Source: Euryodendron excelsum
Taxonomy: Eukaryota > Streptophyta > Magnoliopsida > Ericales > Pentaphylacaceae
DNA: 64,000 nt
Direction: 5' to 3'
NCBI GenBank assembly: GCA_033060915.1
Contig: CM065393.1
Coordinates: 1,782,501 to 1,846,500 of the forward strand
Shown: positions 45,901-61,712 of the stretch, piece after piece
How the letters are laid out: every line of letters starts with the position of its first letter
Position numbering within the stretch: position 1 is the first letter of the stretch
Translations under genes and position numbers: made by a program
Notes under the pieces: generated by a model
What the model was told of the DNA's origin: nothing
Seen by the model: only the letters and a program-made list of their open reading frames with translations
Databases searched by the model: none

Positions 45901-48900
45901 AATCTGTAACCCCTCCCAAAAGTGAAGGTCACCAAAGGAGATCCACAAAACTCGCCTAATATCCAAAAATGACAGGTATTCAATAATACTGTTTTTAATC
46001 TATGTATTGATGCAGTAACTTCCTCAAACATCCACTGGTTCCACTCTCTCCAAATACACTGCATGATACACATGAGAGCCATCATCGACACAGCTCTACC
46101 ACGCATTCTTTGTGCCATGACTCATAGAAGGTTAAAACCATATCTGGTATAACCCAGTGGACATCAAAGATAGTAAAACTCAGGCTCCACAAATGCCGCA
46201 CAACCTAACAGTGGATTAGAAGATGATCCACAGAATTCTCAGCTTTGCTGCAAAATCAACACCAATTAGGCAACATTGTTTCCCTTTTTCCTAAATTATT
46301 GATAGTGAGGATAGAGTCCAAAGCTTCTGTAAGTAATGAAGGCAACCCTTAGACAATGACCCCACTTTCCATGTATGCCTCCATGGAAAAGATCTGTTAA
46401 AACCACCATCCAGAACATCATAATAGGATTCTTCCGTGAAAACCCCCTTCTTGCCCTACCATAACATCCTATTGCCCTCCCTAGGAGCGACCACTACTTT
46501 GCAGAAAATATTAGAAAACTCGTCCACTACCTCAAATTCCCAATTTTTGAACTTCCCTAACAAATTGGGGCTCCCAAGAGCATCCTGGATCTATCACCCT
46601 CAAATAATATGCCACCAAAGCATCATTGTCCCGAGTAATAGCATAAAGATCTAGAAAAACCTTAAATAACAAAAGGTGCAAACACCACCATCATGCCAAA
46701 ACTTAATTTTTCTTCCAATACCAATGGCAAACCTAATGTTGCTAAAAAAATCTTGGCAATCCTTTCCATAGACAACCCATTAGGAGTTCCTAACTTCCTT
46801 AGGAGTCCTGCCCCCATCCCCTTAACCATACTTGGAATGCACCATTTTCTAAAGACAACCAGGTTAGCATACCTCCATGACAATTTTCTCACAATAAACT
46901 GAACTTTCGGATGCCCAGAACTCCTGTCTTCAGAGACGAGCACACTCTATCCCAAGTCACAAAATGATGTTTGAACTCATCACCAATGCCATACCACAAA
47001 AAGTTTCTCCATATATATATCAGTGGAAACACTAGAATTTTGGTACATTTCGGTATATTTCAGTGGAAAAATTAGAATTTTGGTATTCTATTAATGTTTT
47101 CATTTTGGTCCCCTAGGTAACGGAAAAGTTTTGAAGGATACAAAAGGAAATTTTGCTCATGGCGTTTACCATACTTGACCCAATTGCCCCTTGATCCATT
47201 TTTACCTTCCCCTTTTTATTGTGGTTGGATGAGATTTTCCCCCACTCTTCTCGACGATTTTTCCTTTTGTTATCTTGGACTCCACGAGAGCACTTAATGA
47301 CCTAACCTGATCTATTTGCTTAACCTGACTCTGCCTATTTTATTAGGCCCAACCCTTTCCCACTTTGACCTTTTTTTTTTTTTTTTACCTTTTCTTGGTT
47401 GGATGAATTTTTTTCTTTTACAATATTTTTTTTTTATATTCATATAATCCCTAGTCCCTTTTGTTTTTGTTTTTTTTTTTTTTTTCTATATTAGGACTCT
47501 TCTAAAATGTATAAAATACCTATTTCGGACACTCAACACTTGGGTAAGTGTATGAGCAGTGTTATCAGAACAGGAGTAGACCGGCCTGTCCAACCGGTTG
47601 AACTAGGAACCGGCAAGTCGACTAGTTTGATACATGCACTTGGATCGGTCGTCCATTATAATGGTCTTCCAAACAATATTTCATTGCCTTCCTGAGTTCA
47701 CTTTTACCTAAATTGACTCTTTGTGGCCCCCATATGTCACTCTTTATATTAAATGAGACTTGTTGTGGCCCTTATGTCTCCTCTCTGTTTTAAATGAGAG
47801 TTGAGTGACATGTGACTCTGAGCTTCTCTTCTTTGCTGTTGAAAATTTGAAAGGTATGTCCAAAATTGAGGCTTGGGAGGTTCGAGAGACGGAGAGAGAA
47901 CAGATGAGACGAATCTAGAAAGAGAAATCTGTGTTGCTCTCTCAACACTTTGGTGCAAGGATATTCCGCTTTTGTAGCATTTCCATATTTATTTGCTATT
48001 GCAAGAGATAAGAATGCTTTAGTGGAAATTATTTGAAGATTTCCAATGAGATGGTGTTTTGTGAACCTCTCTTTATTCAGGGGCTTCAGGATTGGGAGTT
48101 GGAGAAGGTTGCTGAATTTTTTGATATTGTGTTTTGTAATCAATCAATTCACAACCCACTAATCACAGATTTCGGTTTCTTCAATTGAAAGAACTATGAA
48201 TTGGAACATTTCAGACCAAAGGATCAGTTGATATACTTATATCTTGCTATCCACAACTGTGAAGCAGGCACCCATGGCAGTAATGTCTCAGCAAGATAGG
48301 ATGAATGAATGTGATGGAGATCTTAAGAAGCTGCCAATCTAGTTTCTAATTGTGCTTAGTTCGTATAAACAGATCTCCAGCCGTAGCCTCAAATTTCTTT
48401 GGGCATACTCATAAGTGTTGGAGTTCTCTGAATCCAACACCACCAGATTGAAGCTTTAACTTTCAATAAGAAAAACTTACCAGTGTCCAAATGCATGGGA
48501 GAAAATTTCCAATTTCCAATTTCCCACTAAGCAAGTTCTTGCCAAACTTCTCAATTATAGGAAGAGATCGAGAAGGAGAGAAAATTCAAACCAACATATT
48601 GTTGTCCATCACTTTTTCCATGCCATCCACTTGAAGTCCATGCTACATCTCTAAATACAGGGAAATAAGAATCTAAGAGAAGAAACAGAACATAGAGAGG
48701 ATTTTGAGAGAGAGAAAGAGAGCAAAACTCTTCCAAATATTGAACTGCAATTCATCTTCTGAAAACTAATTTTGTTTTTATACTAATAAGGCCTATTTAT
48801 AGACTGTACAAGACCCCTCAAAAACACATACGTATCCTTCTATGATTACGCCCACCTAACATAGTAACCTGATGTCACTAAAATATTATCACTTAAGCCT

Positions 48901-51900
48901 TGAAAAGTCCTAATAAAATGAAGCTACAGCAAGATACAATCAAAGAGTCTTGACAAGACTAATCACTTATTACTTATCATCTTCTCGTGGGTCCAAAATC
49001 AACTTGACTGCATCAATAGATCCTAAAGAATATTTTGAGAAAGGAAATGAAAGTAAGAGGAGAAATGACACCCAAGAAGGAGCTCAAAAAGAAGACGGAA
49101 GAAAGAAACAGAGCGGAAGAGTGAAAAATAGAGAAGAGAAAAGAAGAAAGCGTGAAGAAAGAAGACGACAAGAGGATAGAGCTCTCTCAATAAATTCAGA
49201 ATTTTCTTTCACTTTTTTGGAGGTTCCTCTCGTTTGAACCAACAAGCCTTATTAACCAACTTCCTTGAACAGTAAAAGCGAGTAGATACATTGTCCCGAA
49301 AATAGCAATACATAAAGCCCAATTTCATTCCTAAAAACAATTAAATACTCCTCAAAAGATCGAAACATAACAATATTAAATTTTAGGCTCTCAACAGGAC
49401 TAAGGAGTAACAAAAATCAATTATTTTATGAACTTTCATCTATTTATAGGATAATATAGATATATTAATACAGATAGATAGATGGGAAAAGGATGAAAAA
49501 CACAAAAGCACTACGAAAGTTATAGAAAAGCATCTAAATATCCCCCAAAAGAAGCAAACGGTTCGACATGGCTAGCAATAAGAGCTAAATGAGTTAGAAT
49601 TCTTATATAACAAATTTTGCAGCAGTGCACATTCGGAAAACCCAACTTGATATGACATGCATTAAATTAATACAAGATGTAAATCTTAATGAACTAACCT
49701 TGTTCTGACATGAAAGGTAACTCTCTCCCCAACCACCAGGAACAAGTTGATTGGACAATAGAAAATCACAAGCCTTACGGATGCTAGAACAGTTATGATA
49801 GTTCTTTCCAGCAGCCACCAACCCCTTTACCCCAAACCATGCTCCATAGGTGAAGCAAACTCCCCAAGAGCCATACCTATTGAGAAACTTTTAACATTCA
49901 TTTATAGTTGACTGCGAAATTTTAATAATTGTAGTGAAATTTATTAGCAAAATAAAGTATAAACATATAACAGGCCCCTGAACATTGGTTAACCAAAGCT
50001 GAAAAGTTGACATAACAGGAAATAAGCAAGCACGCAACGAGGGCATACCACCTTAACACATTGGGAGTTTCCTCCAAAAAAGTAAAGGAGAAACTAACAA
50101 GAGAACATAAAACAAACCATGAGCCATCTGGTGCTTGTATCTTTTCAACAAATATAGCAGCTCTTTCAATACATTGTTCTATTTCTTCTCTCCGATGCCC
50201 AGGGTACAATTTCTTAAATGATGTCAAAGCTTGAATTGCAGCTGACGTACATTCCACATAACTACATAATAGTTGTAGTTGGTCATTAATCATAAAGATT
50301 CATACAAAATGGGATCTGGAAATAATTATAATATAGGAGCTGATATCTTACGGATAATCAATAACGATGTCCCCAAAAGTTTCAGCAGGGTTTAGTAGCT
50401 GAAAGTGTACAAATAGAACACAGAATTATGTCTCCCTAAATGGAAAAGCAGTATAAATGAAAGAAAATTAGAGAGGCAATATATTCTATATAAACTGGCC
50501 ACAACAGAACCTCACTCCCATTTAAGAACAACTGATACTAACAAAAACCTAAATATCAAAACTGAAAGAAAGACCTCAGACAACTGCGATATTGTAATTA
50601 AATAAACATCATCAAACAAATCATTATAAATATTTCTTAGGAGCCTCCAACAAATAAGAAAACTTTCAACAACCCTAATTGTAGCTATTTGTGAGATGAA
50701 AAGCCCAAAGAGGGTGAGTACATTAACGTGAAAATTCATATGGTTTTTGTAACCCACTTCACATTGGAATGAGTTCACTATCTAATCACACTGCCAAGAC
50801 AAACTGCAATAAGGAAAGCAGTTGTCTTCTTTAAGTGGTTGGGTGATGTCTAAGAACCACTAAAGGAAATGAGGGCAATCTGGATAATCAACTGTCCGGC
50901 CCAGCCCAGTTTTTAAAACATCGTAGATAGCTAACTCATTCTTTACTCAAATGCATCACATGCTCTATTTGCATATGAATACAGACTTGCATCCTAGTGC
51001 AAAAAGCAAGAAGTCTCATGGAACTTACTAGAAGAGAAACTGAAAACATGTCATCATATCATGTGCAAAATACGAACCTTAAATTTCTATAGGGCCATTT
51101 TATGTAATAACATGATCAAGCTATGTAATTTCTATCAGAACAAACATAAAGAACTGTAAAAGATCTATGAACTAATTTTTTGGGGAAAAACTGATAGAAT
51201 ATTAGCTTAAATCAAAAGACTAATAAGCTTCTATAGAACTTAAAAAGATTGAACAATTACAGGAGCAATTTGCTTCCTCAATCCTGCACTATCCGATCTT
51301 GTCTTATTAAAATGAAACTTAGGATAGTACAAATCCACATACACTGACAATATTTAGTTTCATGAATGTGGCGAGCATAACATTTCCATTAGTAATAGTA
51401 ATCTGGATCTGGGAAGGACCACAAGATGGCAGTGAGGAGCTTGTCTAGGCATGCTGCTGGGGAAGTAGGGTTACTAGTAGACAAGCAAGTATAAGAATGA
51501 TCAATTTAAAGGAGACACTGTTCCCTTCAGGCAACGTTTCCACTAGCCCAAGTAACAGTTTGGATGGAAAAGCCTAAAAGCTCCTCACCCTTGCTAGGAC
51601 GAGGAGATGATTAAATAGAGGTGATATTATGGGCTGCATGATATTCAACTCTCTAGGAAGGTACACAGTTCATGAAGTGTAAAAACAAATTATGGAGGTT
51701 ACCTCCAACCAACTGTAGGATCTTGTGAGTTCATACGTTGCAAAGCCACCATCACTATTCTGCACAGGTGAAAAAAAAGAGCTTATCAGAGATTCATAAC
51801 TTACTTTAGACTCACATGAGGAAAGCTCTTCAACAAGAAAATGCACTGGGGACAAAATAACAACAATTACAAAATAATTAGCAGAACCAAAGCATAATTC

Positions 51901-54900
51901 AATTGTAGGTATACAACTGAAACAAGCACACGCATGCATGCAGACTTTGTCATCATCTACATTCACTTATTTCTCTATTCTCCATTTGTTATTCTATTAA
52001 GATGTGTACAAGGGCTGCTTTAATAAAGGAAGACTAAGAAATAAGTACTCAGCACTTCTAACCCAGTTTAATATATAGACATGCATCTATGTGACATACA
52101 CATATAGTTTGCCCAAAGAGCCTAGAACCATACCATTCACATCTTACTTTATCTTTGTACAGGATTAAAAGATGAGTATCTATAGGTGCACCAATTGATT
52201 ATTACCAAGCACAAAAATATGGGAACGCAAATGTTATAAGGTCTATAAGCATTAATCTGTTTTCCACTTTTTCAATTGTTAAGGGAAGAAGATAACTATC
52301 AACACTCTTTTTAAGACACGAACTAAAAATTCATCTCTTTTAACAAATAAAATGTACTCTGAACTTGAAATTCCTCTAGAGAATGAAACAAATAAAGAAG
52401 ACATGAACTCCAATACTGATGTCTGTTGGGACTTGGGACAATTAGATTTTAAGCATCAGTTGTGACATGTTAAATGGGACTAATTGTGAAAATTGTTAGC
52501 GATAGGAATGAGTGAGTCATATGATTACTTGGTAATACAGATCAAAAGATGTCAACCAGCATTAGTCAACCAAAGGTGCTTGTTTTACATGTTTTGTTCT
52601 CTACAGCACCTAACGTGTTTTTTAAAATTTCCATTCTTCGAACTGTTATCAGATGTCCTTACCAAACATGATTTCAGAAGACAAAAAAAAAAAAATGGAA
52701 AAAGCGGCAACCATATAAGACAGTTTTTCGAGAGTTATTTATGTACAAGTTCAGCTTGCATCAGACTATTTTCGTGAATTCTTTGAACTTCTTTCAAACT
52801 AATTTGAAAGAGTTACAAAGTACATAAACATAACCAAGAGCTTCAAGAAGCTCCTCATTCTACAAGACCCAAGTACAGAACCAAAAAAACCCTAACGAGT
52901 AAACCAATCTCAGAACTACAAATGACAATATGTAACAAGCACATCACCCAAACCACAGTCCATCGCCTAAAAATCTGAAAGTTTCCAAAGTACCCTATAC
53001 TCAACCTTTTATAAGTATACAATTAAGAAGTACTTAAAACCGACACAAACAACAAAACCAACACAAACAACAGCCTCGCCAGGTTAAAAACTTAGATAAA
53101 ACAAACCAGTGCATAATAACCTAAAAAAATTGACTAAAACTTTAAGTCAAAGACAGAAGGTTACTGATAGTCCTTGCCTTACTATTGATCCAATTTCTTA
53201 CATATCTCTCTACTTTGAATTTGCTCCTTCTTGAGCCTCTTATGGACCATATTAATAACTGGATCTGGTTATAGTTTATGCTAACTGTGATTCTTCAGGT
53301 AATGTTCTCCCGTTCGTATTTTTTTCTTCAAACATTTCTTTCTAACTCTATGCAATGTCCACAGAACCCCTCTTAGGTTTCCTTTCCTCTTTTTCTTTTA
53401 GCGTATCAGAACAAAAAGATAAAAAAATTTATGGGAATTATGCTATTACACTCAAAACCAAAATGGCACCAGATCAGTCAACCAAAGCCCAATGGTCCCA
53501 CTTTATTTTTATGGTTGGCAAAACAGAACAGTTTTGGTTGTATCAGCCAGAAAACAAAAATGCTCATTAGCTGGATTCATGACCTTATCAGGATCTATAA
53601 AAAGTTGACTTGTTACAACTTGCAAATAGGATTAGCATTATTTTCTTTTTCTTTTTCTTTTTTATTTGGTTTATAAATAGCACCTTTAGTGATAATTTTG
53701 TTCGAGGATTTTGAAAGCCTTCAACTCTTCTAGCCATCATTCTTTGTGACAATTGTTGCCGTAATTTAGTGTTAAATTGTTGACCACAAACTCATCTAAA
53801 AGCTTAAACTTTTAGAAAGAGGGGTAACTTAATTAGTTATTTCTTACCATGTCCTCTCTCTTGTGGCTAGGCTCGCCATCATACGCTAGCCAAACAAGTG
53901 CAAGTATTCAATGGATAGGCAGTGAGATTTAAACACAAGAGCCAAGAGCCAAGGCATTGCTTGTTCTGATAGCATGTTTAGAGGATCAAAATTGCGTCTC
54001 GATGTGATGTTTTCATCAGAACAGAGGCAGAAATCTTTCGGAAACATTTCGAAGGTGACAACTATTAGTATAGTAAAACAATCTTTTGCATTTTTTTGTG
54101 TTCCGATGTGGTTTAATGGAAACCATAAAGTTTCATTATTCCTCCAGTGTTATGTTTTGTTGCTCGGGAAGCAGAAACATTTCGGCCATTTCTGTCACGC
54201 CTCAAATTTCCCATGACTTGAGGATTTCTAGGTGGCACGACGTAGACCACTCACTAACTCACATTGGTAGCGTTGACACCCCCAATGGAGGACCAACGAG
54301 TGGTCAAAGTGATACAATCTAAATAATCCAATTTCAAGTCTCTGAAATTGCTCCAACCGCATAATAAAATCCATACATCATCATAATATCTCATTACAGT
54401 CATCCAGTGTCTATGCACTACTTAAACAAACATCTAGACAGTTTTAATGTCCTACTAAACTCAAAAGGAGACAACTAAACACAAATGACGACTTGATCCT
54501 GAAGGTTTCACTTACGACCCTTCTCAAGATCCAACTTAGGTCCCGACAACCCTACCACTATTCCTATTGCATTTATTGCCTACCATCTGAAATGTTTCCC
54601 ATAAAACAAAGTAACTTGTAAAGCCCAACAATAATGTATTATCCAATAAACAATAAGTTCAGGTTTTCAATAAAGTAATATTTAACTGGTTTTTGAGATA
54701 GCAGATAAAAGTATTTATTTCAAAATTAGGACAAGTGTTGCAATATTCAATATGATAGAAAATTACATAATATGTTCAAATCTCCAGCACATGTCATGCA
54801 AAACTCATAAAATCAAGTTATCTCGATAATTATTTATTTCATTACTATGCTCATGGCACCACCTTATCTCCCCTTTTTGCATACCAATTCTTAAACTGGG

Positions 54901-57900
54901 TAGCACGGCTCTTTAACCCCATTTAAGGTCTGGGCCAGGACCAAGCTTGCATCGGTTTGGACTTACAACAAAGTCCATATCGGTCTGGACTCTGGACCAA
55001 GTCCGCATCGGTCTGGAATTACGACCATTAACTCCCATTTCATTTTCATATTATAATATTTCAGTATTTTCAACTATCTCATGAGAAAATAAATATGCTA
55101 GTAGTGCGAAAAATGAGGCAAAACATGCTTTTCAATTCAAAAAGTAATTTTAGTTCAAAGTACATATATCAATGAGAAATAATCATATTGCGATTATTGG
55201 ATTGGTACCCCTTACCTAATAGGTCAACTAGTATTCTTCTTAGGATAGCCTCGATTTACGTGCAAGTCTGTCAAACACAACAATTTGTTAATATTGGCCT
55301 AAGTATCTCGCTGTTTGGTGTAGATCTTTCTAATGATCTTAGGTTGACTCGTTGTAGGTGTGAAATGACCGAAATATCCCTCAAGACCGTCGAGGAACAA
55401 AATTTCCATTTGTTTCCACCGAAACGGCCGAAACGTTTCTGTTTCCTAATGGACCGAAACGAAACACTAGTGGAATAACGAAGCACTACTATTACAATCA
55501 AAACACACAGAAACATAGAAAAATGCACCAAAACACAATGCTATATGCCTAAACAATAAGTTGTATTAACCCAAATTTGAAATTTTTATAAAAGATGTAC
55601 AATGTTTATACAAAAGATTGTATTTTACTATTTTAATATTTCTCACTTTGGAAATGTTTCCGAAACATTCCAAAACATTTTCGAAATGTTTCAAAAACGT
55701 TTCCGTTTCCGAGCCAACTAAAACGACCCCTCGAAACGAAATTTTGTTCCTTGAAAACCGTTTGACCTAACGGTTATTATTCCTACTACCCTCCAGCTTC
55801 AAAAAAATTCTAAACCATTTAGGAAACTCCTATAATAATTAAAATATCATAATCCTGAAACTTCTAGTATTTAAATTTTTTTTTTTTTAAACAGTTTGGA
55901 AAACTTTCTTAATATTAAAATAATTTATTTGTCTTGATTAGCTTTAAAATTATCCTAGAAATACAAGTAATTCATGAAAATTTCTAATAATATTCAGAAC
56001 AAATTGTAAATATTATATAGGCACTATATATAGGTACTACAGCCCTTGATTGTCGATAATTTAAACTCTAGAATTTTTTTAAGATAAAATAAAGTTTTTT
56101 TTCCCTTCAAAAACCTAATTTAATTTGTAAATACTTATAAAATTTAAGAATCACCATCCACAATGCTCATACATGTCTTGAGAAGCTCCCATAAAATTTT
56201 AAGAATTGTTTTGTATTTATTTAATATTTATTTCAAAATATTACCCTTTAAAATATACAAAAAGTGGTTACGAGTATCAGAAAAATATGAATTTTCTTTT
56301 GAAATTTTTTTATTTTTAATCTACTATATTTTAGAAAAAAATTCAACCCAAGTGTGGCACGCACCTCCCACGCACCAAACCCATTCTGTTCATCTTCTTC
56401 CTCACCTCATTTTCGGCCAAATCTGACCACTATTTGTATTTTAGCCATAACTCCGTCATTTTGTAACCTTTTTGAGTAATTCTTGAGTCTAGATCGAGTA
56501 TCTTGAAAAGAACTACAACTTTTCGTGTTTTAAGTTTTTGCACAGGAGGTCGTTTAGACCTCCAAAACGGCCTCTACAGTTCACAGGTCTGTCCAGACTT
56601 TCGGGACAGACCTGCAACTCGGAGTTTCTCAGTTTTTTTCCATTGATGGACCTACCTAAGGTATATGCACGACCTCTAAGCCCATATACTAGCTTCCCCA
56701 TGCCTTAGATGCAATAAAAATGAAGAGTAATTGTTCCAAAATGAAAGAAATCAACAAGACCCGAAATTTAAAGAAATGGTCAAAGCTTCAGCTATGGTGC
56801 ATCTGGGTCTTCAAGGCCACTTCCTAAGCTTCCAGTGATGTTTTTAAGTAGTTCTCAAGTGGCCAACATGGATGGGCATGGTCGGGTTCTATGTTTTGAG
56901 ATTTTGAAGCATTTTAAGCTTCGCCCGAAAACATGGTTTCCGGCAACGATTTCCGGCCACCAACTTGGTTTATGAACATGCTAATGGACAATAAAAGGTT
57001 AGGGATGGCCTACCTTTGGTTGAGTTGCTTTTCCTCTTCTCCTTCTCTTCTCTTCCTTTGTTTGGCCAAAGCTCTCTCTCTCCTCTTCTCCTTTCTTTCC
57101 CTTCTTCGTCCTCTCTTGTTTCTATTGAATGTCTACTGAGATGGCTGACCTCTCTCCCCTAGAAGAGCTGACTTTGCTCTATATCTACATGGGGTTTGGT
57201 CCAAGATCTTGTGGGAAAAAGAGTGGCCAATCCCCTCACTCCCTTTCTCTCCTTTCCTTGCCCTCTCTAGCATTCCCTATACCTATTGCACGGCAAGGAG
57301 GTCTGCCATGCATTGGCAGCCCCCAAGATCATCAGATCATGCTCCTAAGCATGCTTACAAGCATGCTACAATAGTCTAGTGAGGGCATGCCAAGTGGTTG
57401 GCAATGCTCCTCACTACTTTCACACTTGAATTTTTCAAGGATGTACAATTTTATACATTCCCACTAACATATACATATAACAATATATAACAAGTTGACT
57501 TGAATATAAGATAAATATCTTATCTTCTAGCTACAATAAACTATTCTACTTTAATTACTTCAAACATGATCCAACTATTCTCAAATATTCAGATCAAGCA
57601 ATTCCCAGAAAAAAAAAAAAAAAATTTCTTGGAAAATTTTAGGGTTTTATAGTTTCAATAAAAACAAATGAAAAATTTGTTCCTTGACCAAGTTAGAGCA
57701 CCACCAGTCCCAAAAGCTTAAGCTATTAGGAAAGAGGTCCCTCAATGCATATCATGCTCTCCAACTCCCTCTCTTCATGTGCAACTGTCTTGGCACGTGG
57801 AGATTTAAATATGGAAACAAAGAAACATAATGCAAATGGAAACAATTGCAAATGGAGAGCCTTGAATCCAAGACCTCCTCCAACCTGAGTTTTAATACCA

Positions 57901-60900
57901 TGTTAAATTTTTGACCAACTAATCTAAAAGCTTAAGTTGTTAGAGAGAGGGGTAATTATTTCTCTTAACATTCAGTAGTACTTTCAGAAGCACCAAATAT
58001 ATTTCTTTAGCAAAAGGACATGACAGGTGCATTAGAAACCATAAGACATCCAAATAAAAAGCCCAAAATCCCTTATCCTGTATGATTATAGTGTAACTAG
58101 AATATTTTATTTGCCAACCCAAAATTTATTTTTAATATTTTATAGCTATTCATAATTTATGCATTACATGAAAGCTGCGAATTACCCTTTCTAGGATGAA
58201 AACCATCAACTACAGAGACAGTGAATTAATGGACAAGTTAAAAAGTGAAAATCAAGGAATGTATGGGCGGATCCACTAACAGGAATTATGTAAACAAGAT
58301 TACAATTTGAGTTACCTGTAGAGAAAGAATTACATTTACAGCATCATAAAAGCGCTTTGCATCTAGTGGTTCACCAGCAATGTCTGATGGCAATTTTGAT
58401 AATAGGAGAGCAGCCTGAAAAAGAAACTGAAACGTGAGTTACAAGAAAGAAATGAGCAAAAGGAATATTTCATGTTTGATTAATTATTACTTTCAATCCT
58501 TCAGCTGTGCAGTCAGAGATGGGCCATCCATGATCTGCAGTTGAGAAAGGCCAAGCACCTTTTGAAATGTGGCGATACCAGAAATCAAGATTGCCTGGGC
58601 AATCATCCAAAACCTTTAAAGCGGGAAGTCAAAAGAAAATAGAAGTGGGGGAGTTAAAGCATGAAGAAACCAAGATAGTAAAACAAATTGTAGTATTAGA
58701 GAATTGCAATTAATTGAAAACGAGAACCACCTGTGTGTTTTTTATGTAGCTATGTGCTTTCTTAACAGTTGGACCACATTCTTCAGTAAGGTTCGTCGAA
58801 ACAATTGCTTGAACAGCAAAAGCAGTGTCCCATAATTGACTTCCATTATAACCCTGCCATAGATTGATATCCACTATAATGGTAACAAAGTTTCCGATAT
58901 CTATGTCCATTATCTATATACAATATAGAAAACGAGGCCACTATTGCCGTGGTTATGACAAGTGGTTCATTGTGGTAGCAACAGCTTAAAGTGATTTTTT
59001 ATTGTTTTCTTAAAATATATACATATGTATATATATGTAGGATATAAATTATATTGAATACTACACTTTGTCTTTGGTTCATTGTATTTGTGTTGTTAAT
59101 GATTGATATAAATAACCATAGTTGGGGTTGCGACACGTGGCAAGGAAGCCAATATCTCTGGTTGCAACATGTGGCTCGCTATGGCAGCAACACATGGCTC
59201 ACAATGATTTTTTTGTTTCTTAGATCGAGATATATATACAGTAAATATATATATATATATATATAGATTACTACACTTTGTCTTTGGTTAATTGTATTTG
59301 TTTTGTTCATGTAGTTGATATAAATAAACTTTGTTTTTTCACTATTACTGTGGTTGCGACATGTGTCTCACTGTGGTAGCAACATGGGACTCATTGAAAT
59401 GTATATCAGCTCACCATGAACTTTGATAACTAATTGACTATCTACTTAATTTTTTGAATAATTATACTTATGCTGCTTCATCCATGTACTTTATATAAAC
59501 TAAGTGATTTTCATGCGGTCATACAATATATTTTCTAAATTCAAAAGAAAAGAAACATAATAATCTCCTTAATATTTTCAATTATAAATTCAAATGCATG
59601 AGTTATTAAAAGTCATAATACTATAAGAATAATATCTATGTTACCAATTCATTTGATTGTTAAAAAACTGAAAAGTATGACCAAAAAAACTGTCTCATTT
59701 ATAAAACCCCTAAAAACAAAATTAGTAGACCTAAAAAAAATTCCCAAGCATCACACAGCCTAAAACTGGTGTACAAGAATGGAAAACATTGATATATTAA
59801 GAAAGCTATAAACTTAAACCTTTCACCAATAATAAACTTCAGTGGAGCTATAAATTTCTCCAAGGTCATATAAAAGACCTGTGAGTCAACTGCGAACATG
59901 TAATTATAGATGGTACAGCAATATTTCAAGACCTGCATTTTCATGCCGTCTTCAGCAAGCCACAGATAATCATGTATTCGTGGAAGATGCAACTTGAAGG
60001 CCTCCGAATTTGGATCTTCCACCCAACAACAGAGCATATTTAGCACCTGAGTTTGAATTTCAGTTTAGAGAAGAAAATGAAGCAACTAGAGAAGGCTGGC
60101 AATTTCGAACTTTGATTTCACATTTTAGAAAGAAAAACTAAAAAGAAAACCCAAAAAGAATTTAGAAGGGAACAAAAAGAAGAAAACCATTGATTAGTCA
60201 TTTAGCATTTGCTGACAGAGAAATGGAAAAGAATGGCAATGTAATACCATGCAGAAAATTTTGGGGAGCATACAAGCAGAGAGAAAAAAGTAAATAACCT
60301 GCAAGATTAATACTCTGAAATGTTAGAACCCTCGCAATATCTTAGGCATTTTCCTTTCATGCTCCCTCAATTCAAATTTGGATGTCCCACAACAGTTGTC
60401 CCCCTTGAAAGGACAGTTAAATTCTAGTTGGATAGGATCATAGAAATGCATTATCTAGTGGGAGTGAGGGATGAATTAGAAAATTTGCACCTCCCTCCAG
60501 ATTTTGAAGGCACAAAATGGTTCTCATTAATAAGTTGGATTTTCTAAATGGACCACCAAATTGGAGAGAGAGTTGTAGCTACTCAAATAGAGATAAAACC
60601 AGCAACATTCTTGGCACACCCCTTAATAGATAGAAACTTCAATACAGGAAAAGATCGCCATTGAGATGAAATGCATACCTTGTTTACAGGCCCTATGCAT
60701 ATATATCGAGTATTCTCATCTTCATAATGTATGTGCTCCATCACCATACGAACCGCCTTCTCTCTCAACTTTTTACCAGGCCAACGCGTTAAAATTGGTT
60801 CCACAACCTTGTCAAGAGATGCCCAAAGTACATCCTGTACTAGAGGGTGAGGGTAGTACAAATCTTCCTGCAAGAAAAGTAATGAATTCTCTGGTCATCC

Positions 60901-61679
60901 TAGGTAAGAACAACCAAAAAGGAAAGAGCAAACACTGAGAAGAAGAGGTGTTTCCGTTCCACTTATTATGAGGTTTTGGCCTTGGCCTGTATAAATTTGA
61001 GAAAGGTGCAGTCAACAATGTCAGCACACTTATATTGTGTTGGATACTCTCTACCTAAATACCTGATTTGAAAAGTTACACAATGTTCAGAACTCTCGAA
61101 CAAACTAATTCTCAAGTACGACGGGGTACGAGTTTTAGGTACCAATATGCAGGAATCCACCATGCAACTATAGAAGCAAGGAAAACAATATTAGTATCCA
61201 AATTATATAAGCTAACTTGTTTTGGGCTTATTTAGAACTTCCATTGTACATTTACAAATCAAATGGTCAGAAGAGAGGTGAAATTGGGGGGTTCAATTCT
61301 TATCATTGGAAAGGAAAAAAAAAAACAAAAAGAAGAGGGAAAAGAAAAAATCGATGTATGTAACATGCATACAATATCATTATTAAGGGTTCTGAGGAAA
61401 GTACTAGAAAAGAAGAAAAAATGGTCATTGATTATGGCAATAAATCCATTAACCTGTCTCAGAATAAAATTTTCAGTTGTGGTCCAGTTCAACCTTTTAC
61501 TTTCTGGATTATAACCCCATCATAATCTACCAGATAAGGATCACTTACTGTCATGGGCAGACCTACATTAAGGCCAAGGGGGGCCCCGGCCCCCTGAGTT
61601 TTCAATATTTCCTTTAGCCACTGCATATTTTTGTTTTTTTATAATTTGATAAAGTGTATGCGCCCCCCCCCCCCCCCCG

Positions 61680-61712
<33 letters not shown>

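Larger units (their letters stand above)
53979..57685. mobile_element. MITE copy B, split by a 3.4-kb insertion
   Basis: The left part (53979-54192, ending AACATTTCGGCCATTTC) and right part (57652-57685, GTTTCAATAAAAACAAATG to TTCCTTG) are consecutive in the intact MITE at 55392-55753. They are separated here by the solo-LTR-like element. Confidence 0.75.

Noticed and set aside
57129..57374. 81-codon plus-strand frame in the solo-LTR-like insertion
   Set aside because: Low-complexity Leu/Ser composition from CT-rich DNA, no family match.
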